Source: Pseudomonas hygromyciniae
GTDB taxonomy: Bacteria > Pseudomonadota > Gammaproteobacteria > Pseudomonadales > Pseudomonadaceae
Direction of reading: 5' to 3'
DNA: 64,000 bases
Assembly: GCF_016925675.1 (NCBI RefSeq)
Contig: NZ_CP070506.1
Span: 4,710,501 to 4,774,500 of the forward strand
Made by a program: the position numbers and the translations under genes. Positions 27,757 through 38,019 of this stretch are shown one piece after another. The notes under the pieces are model-generated. The model worked only from the letters and a program-made list of their open reading frames with translations. It was not told the DNA's origin and did not search any database. Each line of letters starts with the position of its first letter. Positions within the stretch are counted from its first letter, which is position 1.

Positions 27757-29376
27757 ATGAGCCTGTCGTTGCTTAGCCGTTATGCATTCTTTGCCCTGTG
27801 CGTCATTTTCACCCTTGCCAGCCTGCCCTTTATCCAACACGAATGGTTATGGCCGATTACCCTGGTCACCGCCGTACTGAGCCTGATCGGCGTGTTCGAC
27901 CTACTGCAAAGCCCGCACGCCGTGCGCCGCAACTACCCGATCCTGGGCAATATCCGTTACCTGGTGGAAGGCATTCGCCCGGAAATCCGCCAGTACCTGC
28001 TCGAATCCGACAGCGACGCCCTGCCCTTTTCCCGGGCCCAGCGCTCGCTGGTGTATTCGCGGGCGAAAAACGAAACGGCTGACAAACCCTTCGGCACCCT
28101 GATCGATGTGTACCAGTCCGGTTTCGAGTTTATCGGCCACTCCATGCGCCCGGCGCCGCTGAGCGATCCCAGCGCGTTCCGCGTGATCGTCGGCGGCCCG
28201 CAATGCACACAGCCGTATTCGGCGTCGGTGTTCAATATCTCGGCAATGAGCTTCGGCTCGTTGAGCGCCAACGCCATTCGCGCCCTTAACCAAGGGGCCA
28301 AGCTCGGTAACTTTGCCCACGACACCGGCGAAGGCAGCATCAGCCCCTATCACCGCGAACATGGCGGCGACCTGACCTGGGAACTGGGCAGCGGCTACTT
28401 CGGCTGCCGCACCAGCGATGGTCGTTTCGACCCGGAGCGCTTCGCCGTGCAGGCGCAAAACCCGCAAGTGCGGATGATCGAAATCAAGATGAGCCAGGGC
28501 GCCAAACCGGGCCACGGCGGGATCCTGCCCAAGCACAAGGTGACCAAGGAAATCGCCGAGACCCGCGGAATCATGATGGGCGAAGACTGCATCTCACCAT
28601 CACGCCACAGCGCGTTTTCCACGCCGATCGAGTTGATGCAGTTCATCGCTCAATTGCGTGAACTGTCCGGCGGCAAACCGGTGGGTTTCAAATTTTGCCT
28701 GGGCCACCCGTGGGAGTTCATGGGGATTGCCAAGGCCATGCTGGAAACCGGAATCCTGCCGGACTTTATCGTGGTCGACGGCAAGGAAGGCGGCACCGGC
28801 GCCGCCCCCGTGGAGTTCACCGACCATATCGGCGTGCCCCTGCGTGAAGGCCTGCTGTTTGTGCACAACACCCTGGTGGGCCTGAACCTGCGCGACAAGA
28901 TCAAGCTCGGCGCCAGTGGCAAGATCGTCAGCGCCTTTGATATCGCCAGCGTCTTGGCCATCGGTGCCGACTGGGCCAACTCGGCCCGAGGCTTTATGTT
29001 CGCCATCGGCTGCATTCAGTCGCAAAGCTGCCACACCAACAAATGCCCGACCGGCGTTGCCACGCAAGACCCGCTGCGCCAAAGAGCGCTGGTAGTGCCG
29101 GACAAAGCCCAACGCGTGTTCAACTTCCACCGCAACACCCTCAAGGCCCTGGCCGAAATGCTCGCGGCGGCTGGCCTGGATCACCCTTCGCAGCTGTCGG
29201 CCAAGCACCTGGTACGGCGTATGTCGGCCACCGAGATCAAATTGTTCTCGCAGTTGCACGTGTTCCTCAAGCCCGGTGAATTGCTCACTGGCGAGGTGAA
29301 CGGCGAGTTCTATTCGCGGATGTGGCAGATGGCGCGGGCGGATAGTTTTGAGCCCCATGAAGTAGAAGCAGCTTGA
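27757..29376 (+). CDS. FMN-binding glutamate synthase-like protein
   Basis: A 539-residue protein with two N-terminal membrane helices (about 5-50) followed by a glutamate synthase FMN/Fe-S domain. C419, C425 and C430 form a 3Fe-4S-type motif (CIQSQSCHTNKC). FMN-domain features are SMSFGSLSANAIRALNQGA, MIEIKMSQGAKPGHGGILP and DGKEGGTGAAPVEFTDHIG. It lacks the glutaminase domain, so it is a stand-alone enzyme of unknown reaction, common in proteobacteria. ATG after AAGGAA. A hairpin follows the stop. Confidence 0.88.
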   Translation: MSLSLLSRYAFFALCVIFTLASLPFIQHEWLWPITLVTAVLSLIGVFDLLQSPHAVRRNYPILGNIRYLVEGIRPEIRQYLLESDSDALPFSRAQRSLVYSRAKNETADKPFGTLIDVYQSGFEFIGHSMRPAPLSDPSAFRVIVGGPQCTQPYSASVFNISAMSFGSLSANAIRALNQGAKLGNFAHDTGEGSISPYHREHGGDLTWELGSGYFGCRTSDGRFDPERFAVQAQNPQVRMIEIKMSQGAKPGHGGILPKHKVTKEIAETRGIMMGEDCISPSRHSAFSTPIELMQFIAQLRELSGGKPVGFKFCLGHPWEFMGIAKAMLETGILPDFIVVDGKEGGTGAAPVEFTDHIGVPLREGLLFVHNTLVGLNLRDKIKLGASGKIVSAFDIASVLAIGADWANSARGFMFAIGCIQSQSCHTNKCPTGVATQDPLRQRALVVPDKAQRVFNFHRNTLKALAEMLAAAGLDHPSQLSAKHLVRRMSATEIKLFSQLHVFLKPGELLTGEVNGEFYSRMWQMARADSFEPHEVEAA

Positions 29377-29389
29377 CCAACAAGTCGCT

Positions 29390-29408
29390 GGCGCCGAGTT
29401 TCGGCGCC
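29390..29408 (+). terminator. Hairpin after the glutamate synthase-like gene
   Basis: GGCGCCGA-GTT-TCGGCGCC, a perfect 8-bp stem 13 bp after the stop, followed by only a short T-rich stretch. Confidence 0.65.
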
Positions 29409-29524
29409 TCTTCCAACGTTCATTATTAATACCAAGCCTCGTCATGAACTGTGGATGCAGCAAAGTATTGGAGCCACTCAATACACATCAGCGCCCTTGC
29501 GCCATTGGTCGACCAACTGTGCAA

Positions 29525-29666
29525 CCACTCCAAGGGGCCCTGCTGGTCAACGTCGATCGGTATGACGGCATCGCCGGTGGCGTATTCAAGCCCGGCGCAC
29601 CGCCTGGTGAAACACGCCGATGACCTGCTCTTCATTGAAGACCGGCACAATCAGCGACAGCTTCAT
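29525..29666 (-). pseudogene. gtrB: Remnant of gtrB (bactoprenol glucosyltransferase)
   Basis: The first 26 codons encode MKLSLIVPVFNEEQVIG..., a GT2 glycosyltransferase start, then a stop at 29586. In the next frame GLEYATGDAVIPIDVD follows directly, which in intact GtrB lies about 60 residues further on. Thus an internal deletion with frameshift removed the catalytic DGS region, and homology fades after PLEW. It overlaps gtrA by 4 bases as in intact gtrAB operons. It is non-functional. Confidence 0.82.
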
Positions 29667-30037
29667 GCCCCACCTGTGCGAAAGATCAGGTACTTGGATA
29701 GCAGAAATCCAACAATCAGGCTGATCAGCGAAAACGCCACGACTGTAAGCAGCCCGGGCAGTTGCCAGCGATCCCCCATCGCACCTACCAGCAGGCTCAA
29801 GCCGCCCATGCACAGCATAAACAGCAGGTAGCGGCCCAACGTCGCGCGCATGTCGAAGGTGTAAAGCGCGTTGGCATAAAAAGAAAAGGAAGCGGCCAGG
29901 CAGAAAGCCAGGAAGTTGCTGCACGCCTGACTAAGATCGAGGGCAGCCCTGAGCACGAAAAAGACCTGCCAATGAATCACGGTATTGGCAATGCCAATCA
30001 CCGTGTAGCTGGAAAAGCCCATCCATAACTTACTCAT
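29663..30037 (-). CDS. gtrA: GtrA-family flippase-like membrane protein
   Basis: A 124-residue protein with four hydrophobic helices: YTVIGIANTVIHWQVFFVLR, NFLAFCLAASFSFYAN, YLLFMLCMGGLSLLVG and LISLIVGFLLSKYLIF. This is the GtrA family, which flips bactoprenol-linked sugar in O-antigen modification. Start ATG at 30037 (MSKLWMGF). Because the downstream gtrB is broken and no gtrC is visible, the system is probably inactive even though this frame is intact. Confidence 0.83.
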   Translation of the reverse strand: MSKLWMGFSSYTVIGIANTVIHWQVFFVLRAALDLSQACSNFLAFCLAASFSFYANALYTFDMRATLGRYLLFMLCMGGLSLLVGAMGDRWQLPGLLTVVAFSLISLIVGFLLSKYLIFRTGGA

Positions 30038-30284
30038 TCGGCATTGCGCTCCATCGGTCATGACCGGATTCAAGCAAGCCATCGACTGGCCGACGCGTCT
30101 ACTGTGAGAAATGACAGTCCAGCCCTGATTTACGACCAGCGGTAGAAAACCCTCCGTAAAATTGAGACATTCAGTAATACCCAGCCTTTGCAATTGCTTA
30201 CAAATACCGCCAACCTGCGCCCGCCCGACGCACGGCAGGACCATTCGCGTCGCTATTTAATCCATTGTTCAAGAGCCCGCAGCC

Positions 30285-31418
30285 ATGCTTAACGGACGCG
30301 ACCCGCGCATCGATTTTTTTCGGGGCCTGGCGTTGATCTTCATTTTCTGGGATCACGTCCCCCACAACCCACTGGGCCAGATCACCCTACGCAACTTCGG
30401 CTTCAGCGATGCCGCCGAGGTCTTTGTGTTTCTCGCCGGCTACGCCTGCGTGCTGGCCTACGGCAAAATCCTGCAGGGCGAAGGCTATTGGATGGCCAGC
30501 CTGAAGATCCTGCGCCGGGCCTGGGTGTTGTATGTGGTGCATATCTTTTTGCTGGCGATGCTGATGGGCATCGTGTTCTTCGCCAACAGCAAGGTGGAAA
30601 CCCGCGACCTGGTGCAGGAGATGGGGCTGACGCACTTCATCACCAACCCGCAACAAGCCCTCACCGATGAGCTGCTGCTGCGCTTCAAGCCCAACCTGAT
30701 GGACCCGTTGCCCCTCTACATCGTGCTGTTGCTGGGCCTGCCGCTGGTATTGCCGCTGCTGCTGCGCAAGCCGTGGGCGGTGGTGGGTGTATCGCTGACG
30801 GTGTACCTGCTGGCGCCGCGCCTGGGCTGGAACCTGGCGGCGATTGCCGACGGTGTCTGGTATTTCAACCCGGTGACCTGGCAGTTCCTGTTCATCCTCG
30901 GCGGTGCGGCGGCGGTGCATGCCAGCCGGCCCCGAGTGCCTGATACGCGGCGGTTGCGCCAGCAACCATTGTTTATCGGCGCAGCCACCTACAGCCTGCT
31001 GGCCGCGGTGATTACCCTGTCCTGGCGCTGGCCCGAAATCCACGATGCCGTGATGCCCGCCGTCGTCAGCGATTGGTTGTACCCCATCAGCAAGACCGAT
31101 CTGTCACCGGTGCGCCTGTTGCACTTCCTCGCCCTGGCCTATGTCACCGCCAAGCTGCTGCCGGGTCGTGCCTGGACGCAAAACTGGCTGGCGCAGCAGA
31201 GCTGTCGCATGGGCCGCTATTCCCTGGAAGTGTTTTGCCTGGGCGTATTGCTGGCGCCTCTGGCGGACATGCTCAATGCCCAGGTCAATGATGCCTGGCC
31301 GATGCAGGTGTTCAGTGCACTGCTCGGCCTGGCACTGATGGCGGCACTGGCCGCTTGGCTTGAGTTCAACAAAAACCTCGATAGCGCCCGGCACGCATGC
31401 CTTGCTACGGATAAATAG
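30285..31418 (+). CDS. OpgC-family integral membrane acyltransferase
   Basis: A 377-residue polytopic inner-membrane protein with about ten hydrophobic segments. The N-terminus (RDPRIDFFRGLALIFIFWDH) and GFSDAAEVFVFLAGYACVLA are typical of OpgC-domain proteins, which in enterobacteria add succinyl groups to osmoregulated periplasmic glucans. No opgG or opgH is near, so the acceptor may be another glycan. ATG at 30285. Confidence 0.85.
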   Translation: MLNGRDPRIDFFRGLALIFIFWDHVPHNPLGQITLRNFGFSDAAEVFVFLAGYACVLAYGKILQGEGYWMASLKILRRAWVLYVVHIFLLAMLMGIVFFANSKVETRDLVQEMGLTHFITNPQQALTDELLLRFKPNLMDPLPLYIVLLLGLPLVLPLLLRKPWAVVGVSLTVYLLAPRLGWNLAAIADGVWYFNPVTWQFLFILGGAAAVHASRPRVPDTRRLRQQPLFIGAATYSLLAAVITLSWRWPEIHDAVMPAVVSDWLYPISKTDLSPVRLLHFLALAYVTAKLLPGRAWTQNWLAQQSCRMGRYSLEVFCLGVLLAPLADMLNAQVNDAWPMQVFSALLGLALMAALAAWLEFNKNLDSARHACLATDK

Positions 31419-31488
31419 TTAGCCCCGGGCGCCAAACACGGGGTGATTAGATCGGCCTTCCACTTTATTTGTGAAAGGCCAACCCCTC

Positions 31489-34400
31489 ATGCCGACCCAT
31501 CAGTTAGCCAACGGCTTATCCGGCAACCTGCAATCGAGTATTACCTGGGCCCAACAGGAGGCCGTGGATCAGATACGGCATAACCTGACCCAGGCGCTGG
31601 GCAACCTCACCCTCGCGGAAAAAAAGCGCTATATCCAACTGCAGCGCGATGCCCTGGCCGCTCTGGCGGCCGTCGAAACCGAAAAAGAACGCGTGGTCCA
31701 GACCTTCAAGTCCGAAGGCATGGAGCAGTTACGCAGCCGCATTGGCGATCGCGATCCCGAAGCCTTTCAATTCCAGACCACTTACCGGGAGAAAGTCGAA
31801 AAACCTTTCCCCTGGGAGCCTCAGCCCGCCGAACGCCCACGCTATCGCCGCCGCTCCTACACTGAAGATTGGCATTACATCGACCACGTCAAAAGCATGT
31901 CGCTGTGGGAAGCGGCCTGCCTCAATTTTGGCTTCACCTATGGCCGGATCACCGAGTCTGGCTACAGCCTGGTCCAGGCCAGCAAGGTCATTGGCCCAGG
32001 CGATGACCGTAGTCTCACCGCGCAAGAGTTTATCGATGTGGCGCGTGAGCTGGACCTGGGCGGCCAACTGAAAAGAAGCATCAATGCCATCTTGGGAGAA
32101 GACGGTACCTTGCGCCGTCTGATGGAGGTTTCGGCCCGTACGCTCCTGCAATTCGACGTGCTGGAAGCCTGGCGCAACCGTACCGAAAGCGGCCTGACCC
32201 AAGAGATGTACGAGCACCTGAACGCGGCGATCGAAGGCAGCGGGACACAACCGGAGATTGAGTCCCTGGGCGTGACATCGGGCGTTACGCTGGTGGTGGC
32301 CGTTCCATTCGTGCCCTGGGACAACATCATTCCAATCCCCCTGCTGCTGATTCGCGTCGCAGCCCTGGGCGTGCTGTCGTACTTTCCGTTCCGCCCAGGC
32401 GGGGCGCTGCGTTATCACCCGGACGCACGCAGCGCAGAGCAAGACTTCCGCCAGCAATTGCTCGACAGCCATCAACAAGAAGACCTGGGGTGGTTTTCCC
32501 GGCAATTGCCCCTGGTGGGCATGTCCGTTTTCAGCAAACTGATCACCCGCAAACCCCGGCCAGACGGCATGAGCTGGCTTGCCGGAAAGCTCTACGACGG
32601 CTTTCACAAAGCCTTCCCGGCCCGCACGCTTGACGATATCCGCTTTAGCGCAGACCCCAAGACCGAGCGGCCCGTGAGCCTGGTGCAGGCACTGACTTAC
32701 CGGCAGATCCAACGCTGCCAGGCAGACCTGGATACGCTCGCCGTCGACCGTTCCGAAGCCGATTGGCAAGCCCTCAAGGACGCCGCGCAGGAGATCAAGG
32801 CGGAGATCCTCGGCTTACTCCTGACCCCGCTCCCCGGCGGTGTGATGGGCATGATGCGCACCACGCAATTGCTGATTCTCGGCAGCCTGACCTACGCCGT
32901 GATCGAAGGCCTGGACCAGGCGATCAAGGGCGACGCCAGTGCCTTTGCCAACAGTCTGACAGACGTGGCCGACCTGATTGTCAGTGGCCGGCTGACCACC
33001 ACCGCAAGCCGCTTGCAGCGCCAGCGCGTACACGCGCTGATGCAGAAAATAGGCAACCCGCGCAAGATCATTCACCCAGGCGGCAGCCACCGACTGTGGA
33101 AACCCGATGCAAAACCCTACGCCCACGATCGCCAGTCGCTGCTCGACGGCCGTAGCCCGGACGCCTTCGGGGTCTTCAACGTCGATGGCGAGCAATACGT
33201 CAAGCTGAGCCAGGATCAACAAGTGCTGGTGGCCAAGGTCAAGCACGACGATCAGCAACTGCGCTTCGTGCTCCAGCACCAACGCAACAACGGCTACACC
33301 CCGCCAATCGTGTTCAACCCGGCGCAACAGACCTGGGTGTTCGACCTGCACAATGTCCGCACCCTTTCCGACATCGAGTTACTGCAACGCATGTTGCCCG
33401 ACGGCTCTTCCGGGGTGCCGGCAACAGACATGGAAACCATGCTGCGCAGCACCGCCACGACCCGTCAGACCCTGGACAAGGTCTGGCGCTCGGAGCCCGC
33501 GCCCTTGAACCTGACCGAAGGGGTTCGGCGTTTGCAGGTCGACCGGCTGCTACAACTGATGATCGATCGCTTCACCGAGTCCGGCTACCTGCCCCCCCAC
33601 GGCGACAGTGCGGTGCTCTGTGTGCTGACACAACTGCCCGACTGGCCAGCCAACGCCACCTTAAGCATCAGCGACCCACAGCGCACGGTGATCGAGAGCT
33701 ACAGCAAAACCGAGTTGCCATCGCCCGATAGCCACGCCATCGACATTATCCGCGACGATGATGGCAACTACAGCGCCCTGAACGCGGCGCACCTGCCAGC
33801 CGATACCGACGAGCCGCTGCTGAGCCTAGTGATCGCGTTGCAACCGAGTACCTCGCGCCTGGGCCTGGAAGGCCATGCCGTGCAGACCACCGCGCAACGT
33901 ATCAGTGTGGTGCGCCGAAACGTCAGCACCCTGGTCGGTAAAGAGCGCTTGACCCTGTTCAGCGCCCTGGTCAATTACGCCGGGTACGAAAAAAGCGAGC
34001 ACCTTGCCCCAGCCCATGTGCGCCGTTTTCTCCCCACCAAGGCCTCGCCACCGCAGGTCGTCGTCACGCCGTTGCTGAAAAAACTGCGCGATCTCAATCC
34101 CCCCTTGTCCCCGGCCAACCTGGAGCGCCTGCTGGAGCAGCATCCCCTGACACCCCGTCAGCAACAGGCCTACTTGCAACATGGCGTGCTGCCCAGTGCG
34201 TTTCTTGAGCCGTTGGAAAATCACCGCACCGCGCTGCGCATCGATGCCGCCATCGACGGTTTGTACCACCCCCGCCCCTACAATGGCGACATTGACCAAT
34301 GGGCCCGGGAGTTTGCCTCGGCGCTGGTGCGCAACACCCTCAAGCGCCCCTTCGTGGTCACCGAAGTGGTCGCCGGGCACGTCGCCAAACCCTACGTTTC

Positions 34401-37400
34401 CAGCGGTCCCGAGGACCCGACCGTGGAACTGCGCCATTACGGCAACGGCGTCTATGAGGCCTACGACATGCTCAACGGCGGGACGATTCCCGTGGCCGCC
34501 AGCGTGGACAGTTTCTACCTGGCCATCGGCTCGGTGCTGCAACCCCACGAACGCCAGTTGCTGGGCATGACCAGTGCCACGGATGCCCAGGGCCTGCGCA
34601 CCCGGCTGGGCGACTACATGAGCAGCCAGCGCAGCGCGGCAGGTTTTGTCAGCCTGGTCGACGGCTCGCTGATGCAGTACGAACAGACCCTGAAACTGCC
34701 CACCGACCTGGCACCTGACAGCCAGGGGATTTTTCAATGGCATGCCCAACAGTACCTGCCGCTCTACGGCTCGCTGTACCGGATCGTGTTTGACAAGAAC
34801 CTGCACAAATGGCGCCTGGCCCACCCAGAAAAAGTCGGCGTCGACACCCCCGTGCTGGCGCACAACGGCCAAGGTGCCTGGCGCCTGGCCAAGGAAAACC
34901 CAATGACCTGGGACAACCACGAACTGCTGTACCGCCTGGGCAACCACACCTACGCGTTTACCGAAGCAGAGTCGGCCAATATCCTCGCCCTCACCAACAC
35001 CCCGCCCAGGCTTCTGCGCCACGTCCATAGCGGCGGGCTGGCCGCTCCACCGCTGCTGACCGACACCTGCAAGCGCCTGAAGATCGAACAACAGATCCAG
35101 CAGTTCATCCAAGCGCTGGGCAACACCCCGATGTCACGCATTGCCCGCCCCGACTTGCAACTGTTGGTGCTTTCCAGCCTGCCCAGCTGGCCCGACAGCC
35201 ACGCCATCCGCGTGGTCGATGCCGACAACCGGGTGCTCCAGCAATACCCCGAGGGCAACCACTCAAACGACCAGGCATTGCTGGTCAAGAAAACCGACTA
35301 TGAAAACGCCAGGCTGCTAGACACCGTTATCACCCACGATGAAGTGACCCAGGCCTTGCTGGGTGAACTGCCAGCGTCCCGCGATGACCGCCTGTTCAAG
35401 CTGGTCAAACTGATCGTCGAGTTCACTGAAAAAGAAAAACCTCAGTTACTCAAATCGATCTACCAGCGCAGTGAAAACGATGGCGGCGAGTTGGTGCGTC
35501 ACTTCAAGGTCCATCACCCCCAATTGCCCACCAGCAGCGTCGAGGCGATTCTCGGCCAAGCCACACCCCGGGAACTCAAGCAACTGCAGCAAAAGAAAAC
35601 ACCCGGCTTGCGCCTCGCGGAGCAGGCGCGCCTGTCTGCCGATGATGTACGCCTGAACCGCGCCTATGAGGGCCTGTATAGCGACGCCTGCCGCAACGCC
35701 GACAGCGACCGGATCACCCTGCATCTGCTCAAGGATGTACCCACGTGGCCCGCGGACCTGCGCATCGACATCCACCAAGGGGATAACAGCGGGCGCCTGC
35801 TGCACAGCGCAGGCCCCCTCGACGGTCGCCAGCGGCGGCAGATCGCCAAGACCCCGCACGGCTACCAGGCCTATGACGCGACGGGCACCCCCCTGGGGCA
35901 GCCGTCAAACCTGTTGTTGGAGGTGATTGTTTCAACCTTGTCCGACAGCAAAAAAAGCACGCTGCAGGTGACCGATGAGGCGGGGATCGCCGGGTTGCGC
36001 CAGCAGATTCTCACCCTGGCACTCAGCCAGCGGGTCGAGATCAAAAGCCTGCTGGACCTTAAACACCTGCAACCCTGGATGGTGCCTCCAATGGGCGGTG
36101 ACCGCACATTCCTGGTGTACCCGTTCTGGAGCCAGCTCTGGCCATTTGGCGGCAATCGTCCGCCCGATCTGGTCAGCAAAGTCCAGGAGCTCTACCCACG
36201 GATGGACAACGACCTCGCCCGGCAATTCATCCGGTCGCTGAACCTGAGCGAGCCGGCGGCGCTGATTGAAATCGAACGGCGGCGCACCGAATACCAGGCC
36301 ATGGACACGGCGCTGTCACGCTGGGCCGACACACCACAGAGCGCCGACGAGCAACTGCATGACCCCCTGGGTATGCGCCTGGCCAGTCGTCGTTACATTG
36401 CCCAACAGCTGTGTGCGGCCTGGCGTCGTGAAAATCGCTCGCTCTGGCTGGCAGGGGTACTGGATGCCCAGTTCCTGGACCTGCAACTGGATGACGGCGA
36501 TCTGCCCCCCGCCGACTTCATCAGCGGCACCCAGGGTTTTGCGCACATCGACTACCTGAAAATCGCGGGCAATCACTTCCCTCCAACGGGCAGTGATTTC
36601 CTGAGCAAGTTCGTCGGGTTGAGAGGCCTGCAACTGGATTGCCGCTTGACCGAGTTGCCCACCGCTATCACCGACATGACGCAACTCACGCACCTGAACC
36701 TGCGCCACAACGACATCCGACTGACGGACGCTTCGGCCCAGCGCCTGGCGGCCATGGTCAACCTGAACGAGCTGATTCTGGACAACAACCCGAATCTGGG
36801 CGTGCCTCCGGACGTCAGCCGCATGACCAACCTCAACCGACTGTATCTGGTCAATACCGGGTTGACCCAATGGCCGATCGGAGCAGAAGCGCTCCTGCGC
36901 CTGGAGGATCTGCACCTGCAGGAAAACGCCATCACCCAGATCCCGGAAGCCGTATTCACCCATCAACGCACCGATTCACAACGCCGCGACATCCTGCTGC
37001 ACGACAACCCGCTCTCGCCTAACGCCCTGGAACGCCTTGAAGAACACCGGCGCAACACGGGCGTCAGGATCGGTGGCGCATTGACACACAGGCATCATCC
37101 CGCCGTGGTTGACGGCGCCTCCCAATGGTTGAGCGGCGTGCCGGCTGCCGACATTCCGGCGCGCAGGGCGCTGTGGGAACAACTCAAAACCCATGAAGGC
37201 GCAAGTTCTGAGGATGCCTTCAGGGTGCTGACAGACCTGACCCAAACCTATGCCTACATCGAAGGGGGCGCATCGCGCAACGTCTTGACCCAACGCGTCT
37301 GGACCTTGTTGCAGGCCATGGGTGAATCCACCGAGTTGCGCAACAACGTGTTCCTCAACACCTACGGGTCAGGCGACTGTGGCGACAGCGTGCTGCTGGC

Positions 37401-37983
37401 TTTCACCAACATGGAGCTTGAGCACCAGATCCACCTGGCCAAGGAGCAGAGCCGCAGCTATGCCAGTGATCGTGAGCTGATCGGCTTGTCCACCGGGCGC
37501 TTCTACCTGAATCAACTGGACTACATTGCCGACAAGTTTATTCATGATCGGGAGGTGGCCGGCCAGGAAGTCGACCCGGCCGAGGTCACGATTTACTTCC
37601 GTGCGCAGTTGGCCAATGAGTTCAAACTGCCCTTTCAACCGCTTGAGCTGCTGTACACGGTTGAGGACTATGTAACGACGCAGGTCCTCGACGACACACG
37701 CGCGCAACTGCGCAGGCTCGGTCAAAGCCCGGCCCTGCAAGAGTGGCTATTGATGGAGGGGTTCTGGATCGAATACTTGGCCAGGAGCCATCCAGAGCCC
37801 TTTGCGACCGTCAAGGACACCATCCGCTACAAAGTCGGACTGCTGGAGCAGGAGGTTGCGGACAGGCAATCGGACGAGTACCTGGAACGGCGCCAGTCCC
37901 TGATAGATCTGGAGCAGTCAGAACAAAATCGCCTGGTGCGACAACTGACCGTTGCCACCCAGGCGGCATTGCAACGCACGTAA
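31489..37983 (+). CDS. Giant toxin with leucine-rich repeats and NEL-type E3 ubiquitin ligase domain
   Basis: A 2164-residue protein without a signal peptide. The N-terminal two thirds resemble the dermonecrotic-toxin-like (DUF6543) region of Pseudomonas effectors, with hydrophobic stretches near residues 264-305 and 443-480. Sub-repeats with a LPxWP core lie near 716, 1231 and 1417. Leucine-rich repeats span about 1700-1830. A C-terminal NEL domain (about 1890-2164) has C1964 and D1966 in GDCGDS, the CxD catalytic motif of IpaH/SspH ligases. The ATG at 31489 was preferred to a GTG at 31471 because AAAGG precedes it. It is homologous to the gene at 44406. Likely acts in eukaryotic host cells; no secretion genes are adjacent. 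Confidence 0.82.
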   Translation: MPTHQLANGLSGNLQSSITWAQQEAVDQIRHNLTQALGNLTLAEKKRYIQLQRDALAALAAVETEKERVVQTFKSEGMEQLRSRIGDRDPEAFQFQTTYREKVEKPFPWEPQPAERPRYRRRSYTEDWHYIDHVKSMSLWEAACLNFGFTYGRITESGYSLVQASKVIGPGDDRSLTAQEFIDVARELDLGGQLKRSINAILGEDGTLRRLMEVSARTLLQFDVLEAWRNRTESGLTQEMYEHLNAAIEGSGTQPEIESLGVTSGVTLVVAVPFVPWDNIIPIPLLLIRVAALGVLSYFPFRPGGALRYHPDARSAEQDFRQQLLDSHQQEDLGWFSRQLPLVGMSVFSKLITRKPRPDGMSWLAGKLYDGFHKAFPARTLDDIRFSADPKTERPVSLVQALTYRQIQRCQADLDTLAVDRSEADWQALKDAAQEIKAEILGLLLTPLPGGVMGMMRTTQLLILGSLTYAVIEGLDQAIKGDASAFANSLTDVADLIVSGRLTTTASRLQRQRVHALMQKIGNPRKIIHPGGSHRLWKPDAKPYAHDRQSLLDGRSPDAFGVFNVDGEQYVKLSQDQQVLVAKVKHDDQQLRFVLQHQRNNGYTPPIVFNPAQQTWVFDLHNVRTLSDIELLQRMLPDGSSGVPATDMETMLRSTATTRQTLDKVWRSEPAPLNLTEGVRRLQVDRLLQLMIDRFTESGYLPPHGDSAVLCVLTQLPDWPANATLSISDPQRTVIESYSKTELPSPDSHAIDIIRDDDGNYSALNAAHLPADTDEPLLSLVIALQPSTSRLGLEGHAVQTTAQRISVVRRNVSTLVGKERLTLFSALVNYAGYEKSEHLAPAHVRRFLPTKASPPQVVVTPLLKKLRDLNPPLSPANLERLLEQHPLTPRQQQAYLQHGVLPSAFLEPLENHRTALRIDAAIDGLYHPRPYNGDIDQWAREFASALVRNTLKRPFVVTEVVAGHVAKPYVSSGPEDPTVELRHYGNGVYEAYDMLNGGTIPVAASVDSFYLAIGSVLQPHERQLLGMTSATDAQGLRTRLGDYMSSQRSAAGFVSLVDGSLMQYEQTLKLPTDLAPDSQGIFQWHAQQYLPLYGSLYRIVFDKNLHKWRLAHPEKVGVDTPVLAHNGQGAWRLAKENPMTWDNHELLYRLGNHTYAFTEAESANILALTNTPPRLLRHVHSGGLAAPPLLTDTCKRLKIEQQIQQFIQALGNTPMSRIARPDLQLLVLSSLPSWPDSHAIRVVDADNRVLQQYPEGNHSNDQALLVKKTDYENARLLDTVITHDEVTQALLGELPASRDDRLFKLVKLIVEFTEKEKPQLLKSIYQRSENDGGELVRHFKVHHPQLPTSSVEAILGQATPRELKQLQQKKTPGLRLAEQARLSADDVRLNRAYEGLYSDACRNADSDRITLHLLKDVPTWPADLRIDIHQGDNSGRLLHSAGPLDGRQRRQIAKTPHGYQAYDATGTPLGQPSNLLLEVIVSTLSDSKKSTLQVTDEAGIAGLRQQILTLALSQRVEIKSLLDLKHLQPWMVPPMGGDRTFLVYPFWSQLWPFGGNRPPDLVSKVQELYPRMDNDLARQFIRSLNLSEPAALIEIERRRTEYQAMDTALSRWADTPQSADEQLHDPLGMRLASRRYIAQQLCAAWRRENRSLWLAGVLDAQFLDLQLDDGDLPPADFISGTQGFAHIDYLKIAGNHFPPTGSDFLSKFVGLRGLQLDCRLTELPTAITDMTQLTHLNLRHNDIRLTDASAQRLAAMVNLNELILDNNPNLGVPPDVSRMTNLNRLYLVNTGLTQWPIGAEALLRLEDLHLQENAITQIPEAVFTHQRTDSQRRDILLHDNPLSPNALERLEEHRRNTGVRIGGALTHRHHPAVVDGASQWLSGVPAADIPARRALWEQLKTHEGASSEDAFRVLTDLTQTYAYIEGGASRNVLTQRVWTLLQAMGESTELRNNVFLNTYGSGDCGDSVLLAFTNMELEHQIHLAKEQSRSYASDRELIGLSTGRFYLNQLDYIADKFIHDREVAGQEVDPAEVTIYFRAQLANEFKLPFQPLELLYTVEDYVTTQVLDDTRAQLRRLGQSPALQEWLLMEGFWIEYLARSHPEPFATVKDTIRYKVGLLEQEVADRQSDEYLERRQSLIDLEQSEQNRLVRQLTVATQAALQRT

Positions 37984-37987
37984 TCCC

Positions 37988-38012
37988 TGCCCCGGCCATT
38001 GCGGCCGGGGCA
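37988..38012. terminator. Hairpin between convergent toxin and permease genes
   Basis: TGCCCCGGCC-ATTGC-GGCCGGGGCA, a perfect 10-bp GC stem in the 36-bp gap between two convergent stops. It has no long T run but is well placed as a bidirectional terminator. Confidence 0.78.
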
Positions 38013-38019
38013 CGGTGCA

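Noticed and set aside
29426..29650. Short hypothetical gene
   Set aside because: It is the displaced frame of the gtrB remnant followed by unrelated sequence.
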